DNA of 56,448 bases from Chitinophaga pinensis (lineage in GTDB: Bacteria; Pseudomonadota; Gammaproteobacteria; Burkholderiales; Burkholderiaceae_C): the NCBI GenBank assembly GCA_943326015.2, contig CALPRQ020000027.1:1-56448 (forward strand). The letters are read 5' to 3'. Position numbers and translations under genes: made by a program. Shown piece by piece: positions 15,685 to 25,095 of this stretch. The notes beneath the pieces are model-generated. The model saw only the letters and a list, made by a program, of their open reading frames with translations, searched no databases and was not told the origin of the DNA. Position 1 is the first letter of the stretch. The number at the start of each line of letters is the position of its first letter.

Positions 15685-17730
15685 ATGAGCAAAGCAACAT
15701 TCAAGGGCGTGCTGTCGATGGTGGCATTGGCTGCCCTGACGGCTTGTGGTGGCGGCGGTGGCAGTTCCGAGGCGCCCGCGAAGGTCACGGTGGCAGGAAC
15801 TGCGGCCAAGGGTTTGCTCGCGTTTGCAAAGGTCAGTGTTTACGAAATCGGTCCGACTGGTCCGGACTACAGCAAGCCCTTGGCGACCGGAATAACCCGC
15901 GATGACGGTTCCTACTCGCTCAATATTAGGCCCACCGACAACCCGATTCTGGTGAAGGTCGAGAGCGTTGCAGGGACCAAGATGCTCGATGAGACGCAGA
16001 TCGTGAATGGCGAGTTCAAGCAGGTGGATGTTCCTGTTGGGCTCGTTCTGCGGTCGGTCGCGCCCAATGCCAGCAACGGAACCGTGAATGTCAGCGCCAA
16101 CCCGTTCACCGACGCCGCCGTGGCGGCTGCTGAAACCGCCACGGGTGGTGCCTGGTCTGCCGATGCTATTGCCGGCGGCATCCAGCTGGCGGCCCAGCTG
16201 GTGCCTGCAGGCGTCGATCCCTTCAAGACGACCGCGACCAATCTGACGCAGGTAGCTACTAACAGTGCTGCACAAAATGATCTTCTGGTGGCCCTGACTG
16301 GTTTCATGCAGAAGGCGCAGTCCTGCGTTGATGATGGTCCGACGGTGACCCTGGCGGACATCCGGTGTGAACAGAAAATGCTCAACGATCTGACGGGCCT
16401 GAAGGTGACAACTGGTGGTTCCAGCCTGACCCAAGCTGCTGCTTTGAGTTCCTACCGTACCGCTCAGTACGATGCAGCGAAGGCTGCAACCAGCGGCAAG
16501 CCACTCCAAACTCAGGCGGGCACCATCGCCGCTTCTTATGGCACTGGCGGTACCGCAACCAGTATCGTTGCGGAACAGGAGAATGCCTCCACGCTGGCAG
16601 CAAAATCTGCCCTGACAAGCTTCGTTAACACCTTGCGTCAGGGCTTTGTCCAGTCCGAGCAGACCTTGAAGCAAGCTGTCGACGGGTTCGACGCGCGGTA
16701 TCAAAACATGGCATCAGACGGTGCCCGCGCCGTGATCGATGCGGCCGACATCGTCAACGGGTGCTTGTTCGACAACAATACATTCGTCTGTGATGCTCCT
16801 GGTTGGATGCCTGCAACGGGTGGCGGATATACCAAGACCATTCCCTCGTCCCGTGTTCCGGGCGCCACCGTCGTCGTCACCGCCAACGCTACTTACAGTG
16901 ACAGCGCCGGTTATGGCGTGGCCTATAAAGCGATCCAGGCGTCTTCCGCTGGCAAGACCCTTTCATCCGCTGATCTTGCGGTGGGCCTGACCGGCTTCGA
17001 CAGCACTGTGTCTCCCGTTGGCAACAGCGTTGGCGTAACCGTCAACGGCAATTTCCGGGCCTACGATACGGGGCCCTCTGGTGCCTATGCGACGCTGTCC
17101 TTCGACAACATCCGCTTCAGTGCCGTCGAGGGTACTCCCAACGTCATGAAGGCCGCGGGCGGCGTGACGCTGTCGTCCAGCCTGGGTGACAAGCTTGCTG
17201 GTACCCTCGACTTGGAGGTCAAGGAGAAAGAACTGTCCAGTTTCGACACAACAGGGGAGCTGACCAAGCTGATTCTGTCGCTCAAGGCAGAGGCGGCGCC
17301 GAACCCGGCCACGCAATATGCCGCCTTGGGTATCGTTGCCAACGCCAGCCAGAAGGATTTCTCTGGTCTGGGTTACGACTCCTACAGTCTGGCGGCCAAT
17401 GTCGAGTTGACCAACCTGACCAAGCTGGGCTTGAACGTGAGCCGTGCTGCTGCCAATGTGGTGAATGCTACGGCAACCATCGGCTCGAACGGCAGCGTGG
17501 TCATTCTCTCGGTCAAGGCTGATTCCGCAATAGGCAAATACTGCTTCCCGGCTGACGGTGGCGCCAAGCTGTGCGGCAACGAGCTCAAGATCAGCGCCAA
17601 GGACGGCGCCTACACGGCGGTCCTGAAGAATGGCGCCAGCAGCGGCGACATCCTCAGCAATGGCGTCAAGGTCGGCACCATCAGCCGCAGCGGCATCAAG
17701 GTCGATGGCCAAGAGTACTCGTTCTACTGA
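15685..17730 (+). CDS. Large lipoprotein with carboxypeptidase-regulatory-like N-terminal domain
   Basis: This 681-residue protein has a lipoprotein signal peptide with lipobox LTAC (mature Cys at about 21) followed by a Gly/Ser tether GGGGGSSE. Residues about 33-115 read as a beta-sandwich of the carboxypeptidase-regulatory type (VTVAGTAAKGLLAFAKVSVYE, ITRDDGSYSLNI). The middle is helical and Ala-rich, and the C-terminal third is beta-rich with repeated amphipathic strands. I do not recognise the whole protein. Predicted location: outer membrane, perhaps surface-exposed. It is the first gene of the islet, with lower GC than its neighbours, and the next gene overlaps its end by 26 bases. Confidence 0.85.
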   Translation: MSKATFKGVLSMVALAALTACGGGGGSSEAPAKVTVAGTAAKGLLAFAKVSVYEIGPTGPDYSKPLATGITRDDGSYSLNIRPTDNPILVKVESVAGTKMLDETQIVNGEFKQVDVPVGLVLRSVAPNASNGTVNVSANPFTDAAVAAAETATGGAWSADAIAGGIQLAAQLVPAGVDPFKTTATNLTQVATNSAAQNDLLVALTGFMQKAQSCVDDGPTVTLADIRCEQKMLNDLTGLKVTTGGSSLTQAAALSSYRTAQYDAAKAATSGKPLQTQAGTIAASYGTGGTATSIVAEQENASTLAAKSALTSFVNTLRQGFVQSEQTLKQAVDGFDARYQNMASDGARAVIDAADIVNGCLFDNNTFVCDAPGWMPATGGGYTKTIPSSRVPGATVVVTANATYSDSAGYGVAYKAIQASSAGKTLSSADLAVGLTGFDSTVSPVGNSVGVTVNGNFRAYDTGPSGAYATLSFDNIRFSAVEGTPNVMKAAGGVTLSSSLGDKLAGTLDLEVKEKELSSFDTTGELTKLILSLKAEAAPNPATQYAALGIVANASQKDFSGLGYDSYSLAANVELTNLTKLGLNVSRAAANVVNATATIGSNGSVVILSVKADSAIGKYCFPADGGAKLCGNELKISAKDGAYTAVLKNGASSGDILSNGVKVGTISRSGIKVDGQEYSFY

Positions 17731-18802
17731 TCGGTTTGCCTCGAAAAAAGGTCGGTTCCTGCCGGCCTTTTTTCTGCTGACCCTGTCTGCCGCTGCATCT
17801 GCCTACGATCTTTCCCTGAATCTGGAGCATCAGTCCAGTCATGGCTTGATGACGACTGGCCAGTGGAAGGGCGAAGCGCTGGAGCAGGCGGCGCCCCATG
17901 TGATCTCGGTTTATCGCACCAGCGTGTCAGCGAGCCATGAAATGGCGGATCTGACCTGGTTCGCCGAGCATTCGGCCAAGGCCTATTTCAGCGGGCGCTC
18001 GAATGTGCTGGCATTGGCTGCCGGTGTCGAGGGGTCAAGCCAATTTCAATTGCCGCCCAGCGGGCGCTACAAGCTTGAAGGGCAATTCAGCGCGCTGCGT
18101 TCGACGGATGTCGGCATCCTCAAGAAGATCGCGTGGTCCGATCAGATCACGCTCAAGCTCAGGCCCTATCTGTCGCTCATCGAGCATTACGAGCGAATAG
18201 AGGGTTCGGGCGTGATCGATGCGCAGGCCGGTGATGCCACTGTCAAGGGATCGGTCAGCCGTGTCGGAACCCGCGACTATGGCTATCTGACCCAGGATCG
18301 ACCCAACAGTGGCTGGGGCTTGGGGCTCGATCTGGGATTGAGTCTGCGACAAGGCCCCTGGTTGTTGCAGGTCGATGCCGAAAATCTGTTGAGTCGTCTG
18401 CAATTCTCCTCGGTGCACTACAGTCAGCGGCAATATGACGTTGCGGCCCGCCAGGGACAACTCGTGATCAAGGACATGGGCGAGTCTTCCATGACGGGGC
18501 AGTACGGTGTTGCCAAGCGGGACGAGCGTTTGCCTATCCATACCTTCTGGACCCTGACGAACTCGGAGCAGCGTGGCTGGAGGGGCGGCCTGTTCACGCT
18601 CGACGAGCGTATCAGCCCCTGGCTGGGCTATCGAATTGAGTCGGGTCGCATGTCCTACGAGGTCCAGACGATGGCGTTGAACAACCTGAGCTTGGGGGCT
18701 CTCTGGTCACCGAGTCCGGCGCTACAGTTGGGTGCGGGCCTGACCTTTGCCCAGCAGAATACCCCTGCCCTCGGGCAACTGACCTTGCGCTACCGTTTTT
18801 GA
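17705..18802 (+). CDS. Predicted outer-membrane beta-barrel protein
   Basis: This 365-residue protein has an N-terminal signal peptide (hydrophobic core FLPAFFLLTLSAAASA, cleavage before YDLS), then alternating amphipathic strands throughout, and ends TLRYRF, the terminal Phe with alternating hydrophobics expected of a BAM-folded barrel. I do not recognise the family. The start is the ATG at 17705, 26 bases inside the lipoprotein gene: it is the last in-frame start that keeps the signal peptide, and the frame upstream looks non-protein-like. The signal peptide is encoded by an intrinsic terminator stem (17744-17773). It is paired with the lipoprotein gene, so the two probably form one surface system. 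Confidence 0.8.
   Translation: MAKSTRSTDRFASKKGRFLPAFFLLTLSAAASAYDLSLNLEHQSSHGLMTTGQWKGEALEQAAPHVISVYRTSVSASHEMADLTWFAEHSAKAYFSGRSNVLALAAGVEGSSQFQLPPSGRYKLEGQFSALRSTDVGILKKIAWSDQITLKLRPYLSLIEHYERIEGSGVIDAQAGDATVKGSVSRVGTRDYGYLTQDRPNSGWGLGLDLGLSLRQGPWLLQVDAENLLSRLQFSSVHYSQRQYDVAARQGQLVIKDMGESSMTGQYGVAKRDERLPIHTFWTLTNSEQRGWRGGLFTLDERISPWLGYRIESGRMSYEVQTMALNNLSLGALWSPSPALQLGAGLTFAQQNTPALGQLTLRYRF
17744..17773 (+). terminator. Intrinsic terminator inside the signal-peptide codons of the beta-barrel gene
   Basis: AAAAAAGGTCGG, loop TTCCTG and CCGGCCTTTTTT form a 12-base stem (one G-U pair) ending in T6. The A6 arm makes it potentially bidirectional. It lies 13 bases after the lipoprotein stop and encodes KKGRFLPAFF of the next protein, so it can limit or attenuate expression of the beta-barrel. 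Confidence 0.8.
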
Positions 18803-18817
18803 GGCAGCGCATGACAC

Positions 18818-18850
18818 AGGCTTGGCGGCAGCAATTCATGCCGCAAGCCT
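18818..18850. terminator. Long hairpin between the islet genes and the gspE stop
   Basis: AGGCTTGGCGGCA and TGCCGCAAGCCT pair over 12 bases with one bulged G around an 8-base loop. It lies between the convergent ends of the beta-barrel gene and gspE. The T tract is weak (GTTCT), so termination strength is uncertain. It is just inside the right-hand direct repeat. Confidence 0.45.
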
Positions 18851-18855
18851 GTTCT

Positions 18856-18906
18856 GATCGCGGTCAGTCCCGCGTCACGCGCAGCAGCTCCTCGCGGCTG
18901 GTGATG
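18856..18906. repeat. Right 51-base direct repeat (genuine gspE 3' end)
   Basis: This block matches 15560-15610 with one mismatch. It contains the gspE stop (18864-18866) and the last codons of the gene, so this is the copy still in its original context. It marks the right edge of the islet. Confidence 0.9.
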
Positions 18907-20276
18907 CCGTCCCGCACCAGTCGCTCGCCGTCGTCGCGCATCAGCGTCATGCCTCCGGCCAGCGCATGGGCGCGGATCTCGGCCTCGGGTGCGCGGCGGT
19001 GGATCTGGGCGCGGATCGCGTCGTCGGCCACCAGCAGCTCGAATATGCCGGTGCGGCCCTGGTAGCCGCTCTGGCCGCAGACGGCGCAGCCAGCGCCGTG
19101 GCAGGCCGGGCAGCGCTTGCGCACCAGGCGCTGGGCCAGCACGCCCAGCAGCGAGGAGGCCAGCAGGAAGGGCTCGACCCCCATGTCGGTCAGGCGGGTC
19201 ACCGCGCTGGCGGCGTCGTTGGTGTGCAGCGTTGCCAGCACCAGGTGGCCGGTCAGCGAGGCCTGGATCGCGATCTGCGCGGTCTCGAAGTCGCGGATCT
19301 CGCCGATCATGATCACGTCCGGGTCCTGGCGCAGGATGGCGCGCAGCGCCTTGGCAAAGGTCAGCTCGATGCGGGCATTGACCTGGGTCTGGCCGACGCC
19401 GGGCAGCTCGTACTCGATCGGGTCCTCGACTGTCATGATGTTGAGGTGGGCCGCGTCCAGCCGCTGCAGCGCCGCGTACAGCGTGGTGGTCTTGCCGGAG
19501 CCGGTCGGTCCGGTGACCAGGATGATGCCGTGCGGCTGTGCGATCAGCTGCTCCAGGCGCGCCAGCGTCTCGCCCTGCATGCCGACCGCTTCCAGGCTGA
19601 GCTTGGACTCGGACTTGTCGAGCAGGCGCAGCACTGCGCGCTCGCCGTGGGCGCTCGGCAGGGTCGAGACCCGCACGTCGATCGCGCGTGTGCCCAGCCG
19701 CAGGCTGATGCGGCCGTCCTGCGGCAGGCGCTTCTCGGCGATGTCGAGGTCGGCCATGATCTTCAGGCGCGAGATCAGCGCCGCGTGCAGCGCGCGGTTC
19801 GGCTGCACGATCTCGCGCAGCGTGCCGTCGACGCGAAAGCGCACGCTCGAATGGCGTTCGTAGGGTTCGATGTGGATGTCGCTGGCGCCGTCGCGCGCGG
19901 CCTGGGTCAGCAGCGCGTTGAGCATGCGGATGATGGGTGCGTCGCCGGCGGTTTCGAGCAGGTCCTCGATCGCGGGCAGCTCCTGCATCATGCGGCCCAG
20001 GTCGGCGTCGGACTCGACTTCGCTGACCACCGCCGCCGCGCTGGCATCGCCCTGGTTGGCATAGGCGGCGCTGATGCGCTGCACCAGTGCCGCCTCGTCC
20101 TCGGTCTGCAGGCGGCTGGGACCGTGGCGGCGCAGCACCTCGCCCAGCGCGCTGGCCAGCAGGGTCCGGTTGTCGGCGGTCGGCAGCGGTGCCCACAGCG
20201 TCAGGCCGTCAGTGTCCTGCTGCAGCAGCAGCCGGTGTTCACGCGCCCAGGCGTAGGGCAGGGGGTAGGTCGTCAT
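18864..20276 (-). CDS. gspE: Type II secretion system ATPase GspE
   Basis: This 470-residue protein has a short N-terminal domain (1-100), then [12 protein letters not shown], Walker [10 protein letters not shown] (about 256-264), Asp box [15 protein letters not shown], Walker [18 protein letters not shown] (about 317), the His box LATLHTND, and a tetra-Cys zinc module (C389, C392, C397, C400). It powers pseudopilus assembly from the cytoplasmic face with GspL and GspF. It is 13 bases downstream of gspD and is the last gene of the minus-strand operon. Its 3' end is duplicated at 15560-15610. Confidence 0.97.
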   Translation of the reverse strand: MTTYPLPYAWAREHRLLLQQDTDGLTLWAPLPTADNRTLLASALGEVLRRHGPSRLQTEDEAALVQRISAAYANQGDASAAAVVSEVESDADLGRMMQELPAIEDLLETAGDAPIIRMLNALLTQAARDGASDIHIEPYERHSSVRFRVDGTLREIVQPNRALHAALISRLKIMADLDIAEKRLPQDGRISLRLGTRAIDVRVSTLPSAHGERAVLRLLDKSESKLSLEAVGMQGETLARLEQLIAQPHGIILVTGPTGSGKTTTLYAALQRLDAAHLNIMTVEDPIEYELPGVGQTQVNARIELTFAKALRAILRQDPDVIMIGEIRDFETAQIAIQASLTGHLVLATLHTNDAASAVTRLTDMGVEPFLLASSLLGVLAQRLVRKRCPACHGAGCAVCGQSGYQGRTGIFELLVADDAIRAQIHRRAPEAEIRAHALAGGMTLMRDDGERLVRDGITSREELLRVTRD

Positions 20277-20289
20277 GCGCGGCCCCGGC

Positions 20290-22461
20290 TCATTGTGCTG
20301 TCGGGGTGTTCGCCGCGTTCGGCACGACCGTCCCGAGCGGCTGGCGTGGCTGGCTCAGGTCGAGCGGCGCCAGCTGCGCGGACTCGCTGATGCCGAGCAC
20401 GCTGTTGGGCTGGGGCTGCTGCTGGGCCTGGGTGCCGCGCATCAGCTCGTAGCGGTCCATGGCGAGCGACTCGGTCTGGCGGGCGTCGCGCAGCACGACC
20501 GGGCGCAGGAAGACCATCAGGTTGGTCTTCTTGCGGCTGCGTGTCTCGCTCTTGAACAGGTGGCCGAACATCGGCAGGTCGCCGAGTCCGGGCACCTTGT
20601 CCTGGTTGCCGCTGTATTCGTCAGACAGCAGGCCACCGAGCACGACGATGCTGCCGTCCTCGACCAGCACGCTGGATTCGATCGAGCGCTTGTTGGTGGT
20701 CGGGCCGCTGGCTGCATTCTTGCTGGCCGGATCGATGTTGCTGACCTCTTGGAACACGGTCATCTTGACGGTGCCGTTCTCGCTCACCTGGGGTCGCACG
20801 CGCAGGGTCAGGCCGACGTCCTTGCGCTCGATGGTCTGGAACGGGTTGACCGAACCGTTGGCGCTGTTGTTGTTGGTGTACTGGCCGGTCACGAAAGGCA
20901 CGTTCTGGCCGATCACGATCTTGGCCTCCTCGTTGTCGAGCGTCAGCAGGTTGGGCGTTGAGAGCACGTTGCCATCGCCGCTGCTCTGCAGGAAGTTGGC
21001 CAGCGCGCCGAGGTAATGGCGGCCGTTGAAGCTTGGCGCCAAGGCCAGGTTGAGGCCGCCGCCGAGCGAGTTGACGGCGGTGCCGAGCGAAGTGCCGCCG
21101 GCCGCCAGCCCCGCCGTCACGCCCAGGATGTTGGCGCCTGCCGTGCCCGAGTTGGTGCCGATCAGGCCCAGCGAGCCGTTCTTGCCGAGCACGCCTTGCC
21201 ACTGGACGCCGAATTCAGCGGCCTTGTCGGCGTTGACCTCGGCGATCAGGCTTTCGACATAGACCTGGGCCCGGCGCATGTCGAGCTGGTCGATCACGGC
21301 GCGCAGCTGGCGCACCTGCGGCTCGGGTGCGCTGATGATCAGCGCGTTGGTGGCGGGGTCGGCCTGGATCTGGCCGCCGACCGAGGGCTGCGCCGGCCCG
21401 GACAGCGGGGCGCTGGCGCCGCCTGTGGCACCGGTGTTGGCGCTGACAACCGGGCGAGCAGCGGCCAGGGCAGTGCCTGCTGCCGCGCCGCCAGCCGCGC
21501 CTTGGGCCGCGCTGTCGGCCGCCAGCGCCGCGCGCAGCGTGGTGGCGAGCTGGGTCGCGTCGGCGTTCTTGAGGTAGACCACATGGATGTTGCCCTGGGT
21601 GCCGACCGCATTCGGTCGATCGAGCTTGTCGACCAGCGCGCGCACCAGCGCGACCCGGGCCGGGTTGGCGGCGCGCAGCACCAGCGCGTTGCTGCGCGGC
21701 TCGGGTAGCAGCACGGTCCTGAAGCTGCTGTCGGGACCCTGGCCAGCGGTACCCGGTGCACCCACGCTGCCGTCGATCAGCTTCTGCACCAGCGGCGCGA
21801 GGTCGTTGGCCAGCGCGTGCTTGAGCGGAATCACTTCAACGTCGCTGGCGGTGGCGGTGTCGAGCGCAGCGATGATGCGGCCGATGCGGCGCAGGTTGTC
21901 GGCGTAGTCGGTGATCACCAGCGCGTTGCTGCCCGGTGTCACATTGATGGTGTTGTTCGGGCTGATCAACGGGCGCAGCACCGCGACCAGGTTGTTGGCG
22001 TTCTCGTGGCTGAGGCGGAAGATCTGGGTCACGATCTGGCCGCCGGCCGCCACGCTGTTGGCGCTCACCACGGTGGGTGACTGCAGCTTGGCCTCGGCCT
22101 CGGGCATGATCTTGTACAGGCCCTGTGACTCGACCAGCGCAAAGCCCTGCAGCCGCAGTGCGGCGGTGAATTGCTCGAAGGCCGCCGCCGGACTGACCGG
22201 CCGGTCGGTCGACAGGTTCATCTGGCCCTTGACGCGTGGGTCGACCACCAGGTTGCGGCCGGTCAGCGTGGCCATGGTACGCGCCACGGCCTCGACCTCG
22301 GCGTTGGTGAAGTTGAGCGTGACCGGATCGCCGGTCCGCACCACCGGCCCGCTGGCCTGGCTCCAGGCGGTCGGCATGGCAGCGAATGCCAGGCTCAGCG
22401 CAATGGCCTGGGCCAGGACGCTGCGGCTGGCGGTGGAAAAAACTTGCTTCATCGGTGTCAT
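20290..22461 (-). CDS. gspD: Type II secretion system secretin GspD
   Basis: This is the outer-membrane secretin (about 723 residues). A signal peptide ([19 protein letters not shown]...) is followed by an N0 domain ([20 protein letters not shown]), three N1-N3 repeats with [17 protein letters not shown] and [15 protein letters not shown], an Ala/Gly-rich insert in N3, and the secretin core ([22 protein letters not shown], then [32 protein letters not shown]). The start at 22461 overlaps the gspN stop as ATGA; ATG 22452 is the alternative. A Gln/Pro-rich tail of about 50 residues follows the core. Confidence 0.96.
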   Translation of the reverse strand: MTPMKQVFSTASRSVLAQAIALSLAFAAMPTAWSQASGPVVRTGDPVTLNFTNAEVEAVARTMATLTGRNLVVDPRVKGQMNLSTDRPVSPAAAFEQFTAALRLQGFALVESQGLYKIMPEAEAKLQSPTVVSANSVAAGGQIVTQIFRLSHENANNLVAVLRPLISPNNTINVTPGSNALVITDYADNLRRIGRIIAALDTATASDVEVIPLKHALANDLAPLVQKLIDGSVGAPGTAGQGPDSSFRTVLLPEPRSNALVLRAANPARVALVRALVDKLDRPNAVGTQGNIHVVYLKNADATQLATTLRAALAADSAAQGAAGGAAAGTALAAARPVVSANTGATGGASAPLSGPAQPSVGGQIQADPATNALIISAPEPQVRQLRAVIDQLDMRRAQVYVESLIAEVNADKAAEFGVQWQGVLGKNGSLGLIGTNSGTAGANILGVTAGLAAGGTSLGTAVNSLGGGLNLALAPSFNGRHYLGALANFLQSSGDGNVLSTPNLLTLDNEEAKIVIGQNVPFVTGQYTNNNSANGSVNPFQTIERKDVGLTLRVRPQVSENGTVKMTVFQEVSNIDPASKNAASGPTTNKRSIESSVLVEDGSIVVLGGLLSDEYSGNQDKVPGLGDLPMFGHLFKSETRSRKKTNLMVFLRPVVLRDARQTESLAMDRYELMRGTQAQQQPQPNSVLGISESAQLAPLDLSQPRQPLGTVVPNAANTPTAQ

Positions 22462-23273
22462 CCCAGGCTGATGTGGGCGCGCGCGCCGTCGCGCCGCCCC
22501 AGTATGTTCAGGAGGTTGGACAGCGCGTCGACGCTGTCCGGTGCGGCCTCGGCCGTGCCGCGCAAACGCAGGCGACCGCCGGTCCATTGGCCTTGGCCGC
22601 TGAGCTTGAGCGCGCCGCTCAGGGTTTCAAGCTGCAGCCGGGGGCTGCCGCCCTCATCAGGCTCGAAGCGCAACTGGTAGCTGCCCAGCGGCTTGAGCGT
22701 CGACAGGCTGGAGCCCAGCTCCAGCGCTTGCAGCTCGAACGGGCCGCTCAGGCGCGCGCGGCCTTGCGCCCATTCGATGCCGCTGCCTTCGGTCTGCAGC
22801 TTCAGGCTGCCTTGCAGCTGGATCGTGTTCCAGGGCGAGCCCAGGCCCGCGAGCCAGCTGGCTGGCCAGATGCTGCTGTGCCGGGCCAGTTCCAGCCTGG
22901 CGCCGCCGGTCGACCAGGCGAGCAGCAGGTCCAGGCCCTGCGGCGTGCAACAGGGCGCCTGCAGCTTCAGCCTGAGCGCCGGTCCGCCGGCCCAGGCTGG
23001 TGCCAGCCGCCAGCCCAGGCCCTCGGGCAGGGCGGCGGAGGCCGAACTGCCCGCGCCGCCCGTGAGCACCAGATCAGCCCGGCCTTGCCAGACCGTGCCG
23101 CGCGCGTTGAGCAGCCGGACCTGGTCGCCGCTGGCCTCGCGCAGCAGCAGTGCGAGCCCGCGCGCCGGCGCGAAGGCGATCGCGCCCGCCGTCAGGCCCA
23201 GCGCAGCGGCCAGCAGGAACAGGCCGCTGCCGCGCCGCGCGGTGGGCGGCGCGGGGCCAAGCGCAGCCTTCAT
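22458..23273 (-). CDS. gspN: Type II secretion system protein GspN
   Basis: This 271-residue protein has one N-terminal membrane helix (FLLAAALGLTAGAIAFAPARG) and a beta-rich periplasmic region (VRLLNARGTVWQGRADLVLTGG is the typical GspN opening). It is an accessory T2SS component found in only some operons. The start is the ATG at 23273, overlapping the gspM stop by four bases (ATGA). The reading frame stays open far upstream, but that part is an out-of-frame shadow of gspM and gspL. Confidence 0.87.
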   Translation of the reverse strand: MKAALGPAPPTARRGSGLFLLAAALGLTAGAIAFAPARGLALLLREASGDQVRLLNARGTVWQGRADLVLTGGAGSSASAALPEGLGWRLAPAWAGGPALRLKLQAPCCTPQGLDLLLAWSTGGARLELARHSSIWPASWLAGLGSPWNTIQLQGSLKLQTEGSGIEWAQGRARLSGPFELQALELGSSLSTLKPLGSYQLRFEPDEGGSPRLQLETLSGALKLSGQGQWTGGRLRLRGTAEAAPDSVDALSNLLNILGRRDGARAHISLG

Positions 23274-23785
23274 GTGCCGGCCCCGGTCGCATCGCCCAGC
23301 ACCAGCTGGCCTTGCCAGCGCACGGCGCCGGCTGCGCCGCTGCGTTCGAGTTCGACCCGGGTCGGACGCAGGCGCGCGTTGACGCGCGCTTCCTGCAGCC
23401 ATTGCGCCAGGGCTGCGGGCGTGGCATCGCGCAGCGTGACCGTGACCTGCTCGCCCGAGGGCTGGAGCTGGGCCTGCTCCTTGAGCAGGCGACGGGTCGA
23501 GGATTCGAGCGCACGCAGCCGCTCGGGCCAGGCCGGTGCCTGGGTGCTTTCGGATTGCTGCAGCGACCTGGCCTCGGCGGCCATGGCGCGCATGGCGTGC
23601 AGTTGCGGACCCAGCCTGGCCTGGCGCTCGGGCGCTGCCTGCAGCACGCGCCAGGCTGGCGCGATCGCCACGCTCCAGATCAGCAGCAGGGCCAGCAGCC
23701 AGATCGCGGCTTGCAGTGCCAGCCGCTCGCGCGGCGTGCGTCCAGCCAGGAAGGCCTGCCAATGGGCATTCAGCTGGGTGTTCAT
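23270..23785 (-). CDS. gspM: Type II secretion system protein GspM
   Basis: This 171-residue protein has a short cytoplasmic N-terminus, one transmembrane helix (LALQAAIWLLALLLIWSVAIAPAW) and a periplasmic ferredoxin-like domain. It forms the inner-membrane platform with GspL. The start is placed at the ATG overlapping the gspL stop (TGATG) at 23785; an in-frame ATG at 23800 would lie inside gspL. Translational coupling with gspL and gspN is evident from the overlaps. Confidence 0.88.
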   Translation of the reverse strand: MNTQLNAHWQAFLAGRTPRERLALQAAIWLLALLLIWSVAIAPAWRVLQAAPERQARLGPQLHAMRAMAAEARSLQQSESTQAPAWPERLRALESSTRRLLKEQAQLQPSGEQVTVTLRDATPAALAQWLQEARVNARLRPTRVELERSGAAGAVRWQGQLVLGDATGAGT

Positions 23786-25038
23786 CAACGCTTCTCCCAA
23801 TCCAGGCGCCAGTCGCTGCCCGAGGTCTCGACGCGCCAGCCGCGCGCCTGCAGGGTGGACTGCAGCGTCTGCTGGCCGGCTGCGTCCTGTGCCACGCCGA
23901 CCAGCTTGGCCTGGCCGGGGCTGAATTCGATCTTCTGCCAGGCCGCGGGCTGATCGGCTGAACCCAGGACGGCCAGCAGGCTTTCCAGATCGCTGCCGCC
24001 GAGTTCGCCCTGCTGCTGGCGCAGGCGGTCGAGCTCGGCCTGCATCTGGCGCGGTGCGTCCAGCACCAGCTTGACCTGGGGAAAGGTTTGCGTGAGCAGC
24101 GTGCGCAGTTCGGTTTTCCGGGCCTGCTCGGCGCGGTGTTCCTGCCAGGCCAGCAGGTTGAGTCCCAGCAGCTGCAGGCCCAGCAGCGCGCCCAGGCTCC
24201 AGCGCACCGGGCGCCAGGCGGAATCACGCGTCAGCGTGCGCCAGGCGCGCGGCAACCACTGGCCGCGGCGTTGGCTGGCCGACAGCCTGAGGTCGAACTG
24301 GGCCAGGTTCCAGCCCTGGCGCAGCGATTGCAGCCAGCGCTCGGGCGCCGAGGCCATGGTCCATCGGAGTTCCGGCCAGATCTGTTCGGCCAGCGCGAGA
24401 TGTGCAGCGTCTGCGCTGGCTGACAGCATGGACGCTTCGTTGCCGGATGGGCCTGCAGCCAGCCATTTTCTGACCGTGTTCGCGATCACCTGTGCGCTCG
24501 CGTCGCTGTCCGACTGCGGCAGGTGAGGCAAGGGCAGCATCAGCACGCCGGCGGGGCCGGTGGCGATGCACCAGGTCTGCCCGCCATCTTCCTGCAGCCA
24601 GAGTTGCTCGGCGGGCTGGGGGCTGACCGCCGGCACGATGCGACCGACCGGACGTTGCGCCTGTTCGAGCGCCTGCAGCTGGGCCTGCAGCCAGGCCTTG
24701 CGGCAGGCGGCGACCCAGCAACTGCCGGCCGATCCGGGCTTGGCGCCAGGCTCAAACGCGAAATGCAGCTGCGCCGGGTCGTCGAGCAGATGCTCTTCCA
24801 GCAGGCCATCGAGTGCCGCGCGCAACCGGGCCGGGCCGATCTTGGGCAGCTGGACGCGGTGCCAGGACAGCTGTTCCACCGGGACCACCAGCACGCATTC
24901 CACGTCCGATGGCAGCTCGGCGGCGGGCGACAGGCCCAGCCGGGCCGGCTTGAGCCCGTCGGTCGACTGGGCCCAGCGCCAGGCAGTCCCGGGCTCGGAG
25001 CCGGTCGAGGCGTTTTCAACAGGAGTCAGCAGCAGCAC
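23785..25038 (-). CDS. gspL: Type II secretion system protein GspL
   Basis: This 417-residue protein has an actin-like cytoplasmic domain (VLVVPVEQLSWHRVQLPKIGPARLRAALDGLLEEHLLDDP is the signature opening), a transmembrane helix at about 275-297 and a periplasmic ferredoxin-like domain that pairs with GspM. It recruits the GspE ATPase to the membrane. The start codon is GTG at 25038; no upstream in-frame start exists. A 57-base gap separates it from gspK, larger than other gaps in the operon. Confidence 0.92.
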   Translation of the reverse strand: MLLLTPVENASTGSEPGTAWRWAQSTDGLKPARLGLSPAAELPSDVECVLVVPVEQLSWHRVQLPKIGPARLRAALDGLLEEHLLDDPAQLHFAFEPGAKPGSAGSCWVAACRKAWLQAQLQALEQAQRPVGRIVPAVSPQPAEQLWLQEDGGQTWCIATGPAGVLMLPLPHLPQSDSDASAQVIANTVRKWLAAGPSGNEASMLSASADAAHLALAEQIWPELRWTMASAPERWLQSLRQGWNLAQFDLRLSASQRRGQWLPRAWRTLTRDSAWRPVRWSLGALLGLQLLGLNLLAWQEHRAEQARKTELRTLLTQTFPQVKLVLDAPRQMQAELDRLRQQQGELGGSDLESLLAVLGSADQPAAWQKIEFSPGQAKLVGVAQDAAGQQTLQSTLQARGWRVETSGSDWRLDWEKR

Positions 25039-25095
25039 ATCGGATTCCGGGGGTGATGGGAAAAAAGCGGGGCACGGGACGAGACCAGGAGCGGT

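Larger units (their letters stand above)
15611..18855. mobile_element. Putative 3.2-kb genomic islet inserted at the gspE 3' end
   Basis: The segment lies exactly between two 51-base direct repeats of the gspE tail. It differs in composition from its surroundings: 15611-15680 is 20/70 G+C and 16441-16500 is 35/60, against 42/60 in gspE at 20041-20100. It carries two plus-strand genes (lipoprotein, beta-barrel) and no integrase or transposase. The intact gspE on the right and the leftover tail on the left are what integration at a gene 3' end, or a recombination-mediated insertion, would leave. The mechanism is inferred. Confidence 0.65.

Noticed and set aside
15461-15688. 75-codon frame in the gap before the islet lipoprotein gene
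   Set aside because: It spans the gspE-tail repeat read in a non-gspE frame and the AT-rich leader; no ribosome binding site and no protein-like pattern.
22458-24227. 589-codon frame that would make GspN twice its normal size
   Set aside because: Only the last 271 codons look like GspN; the rest reads gspM and gspL out of frame, and the ATGA junction at 23273 gives a normal start.
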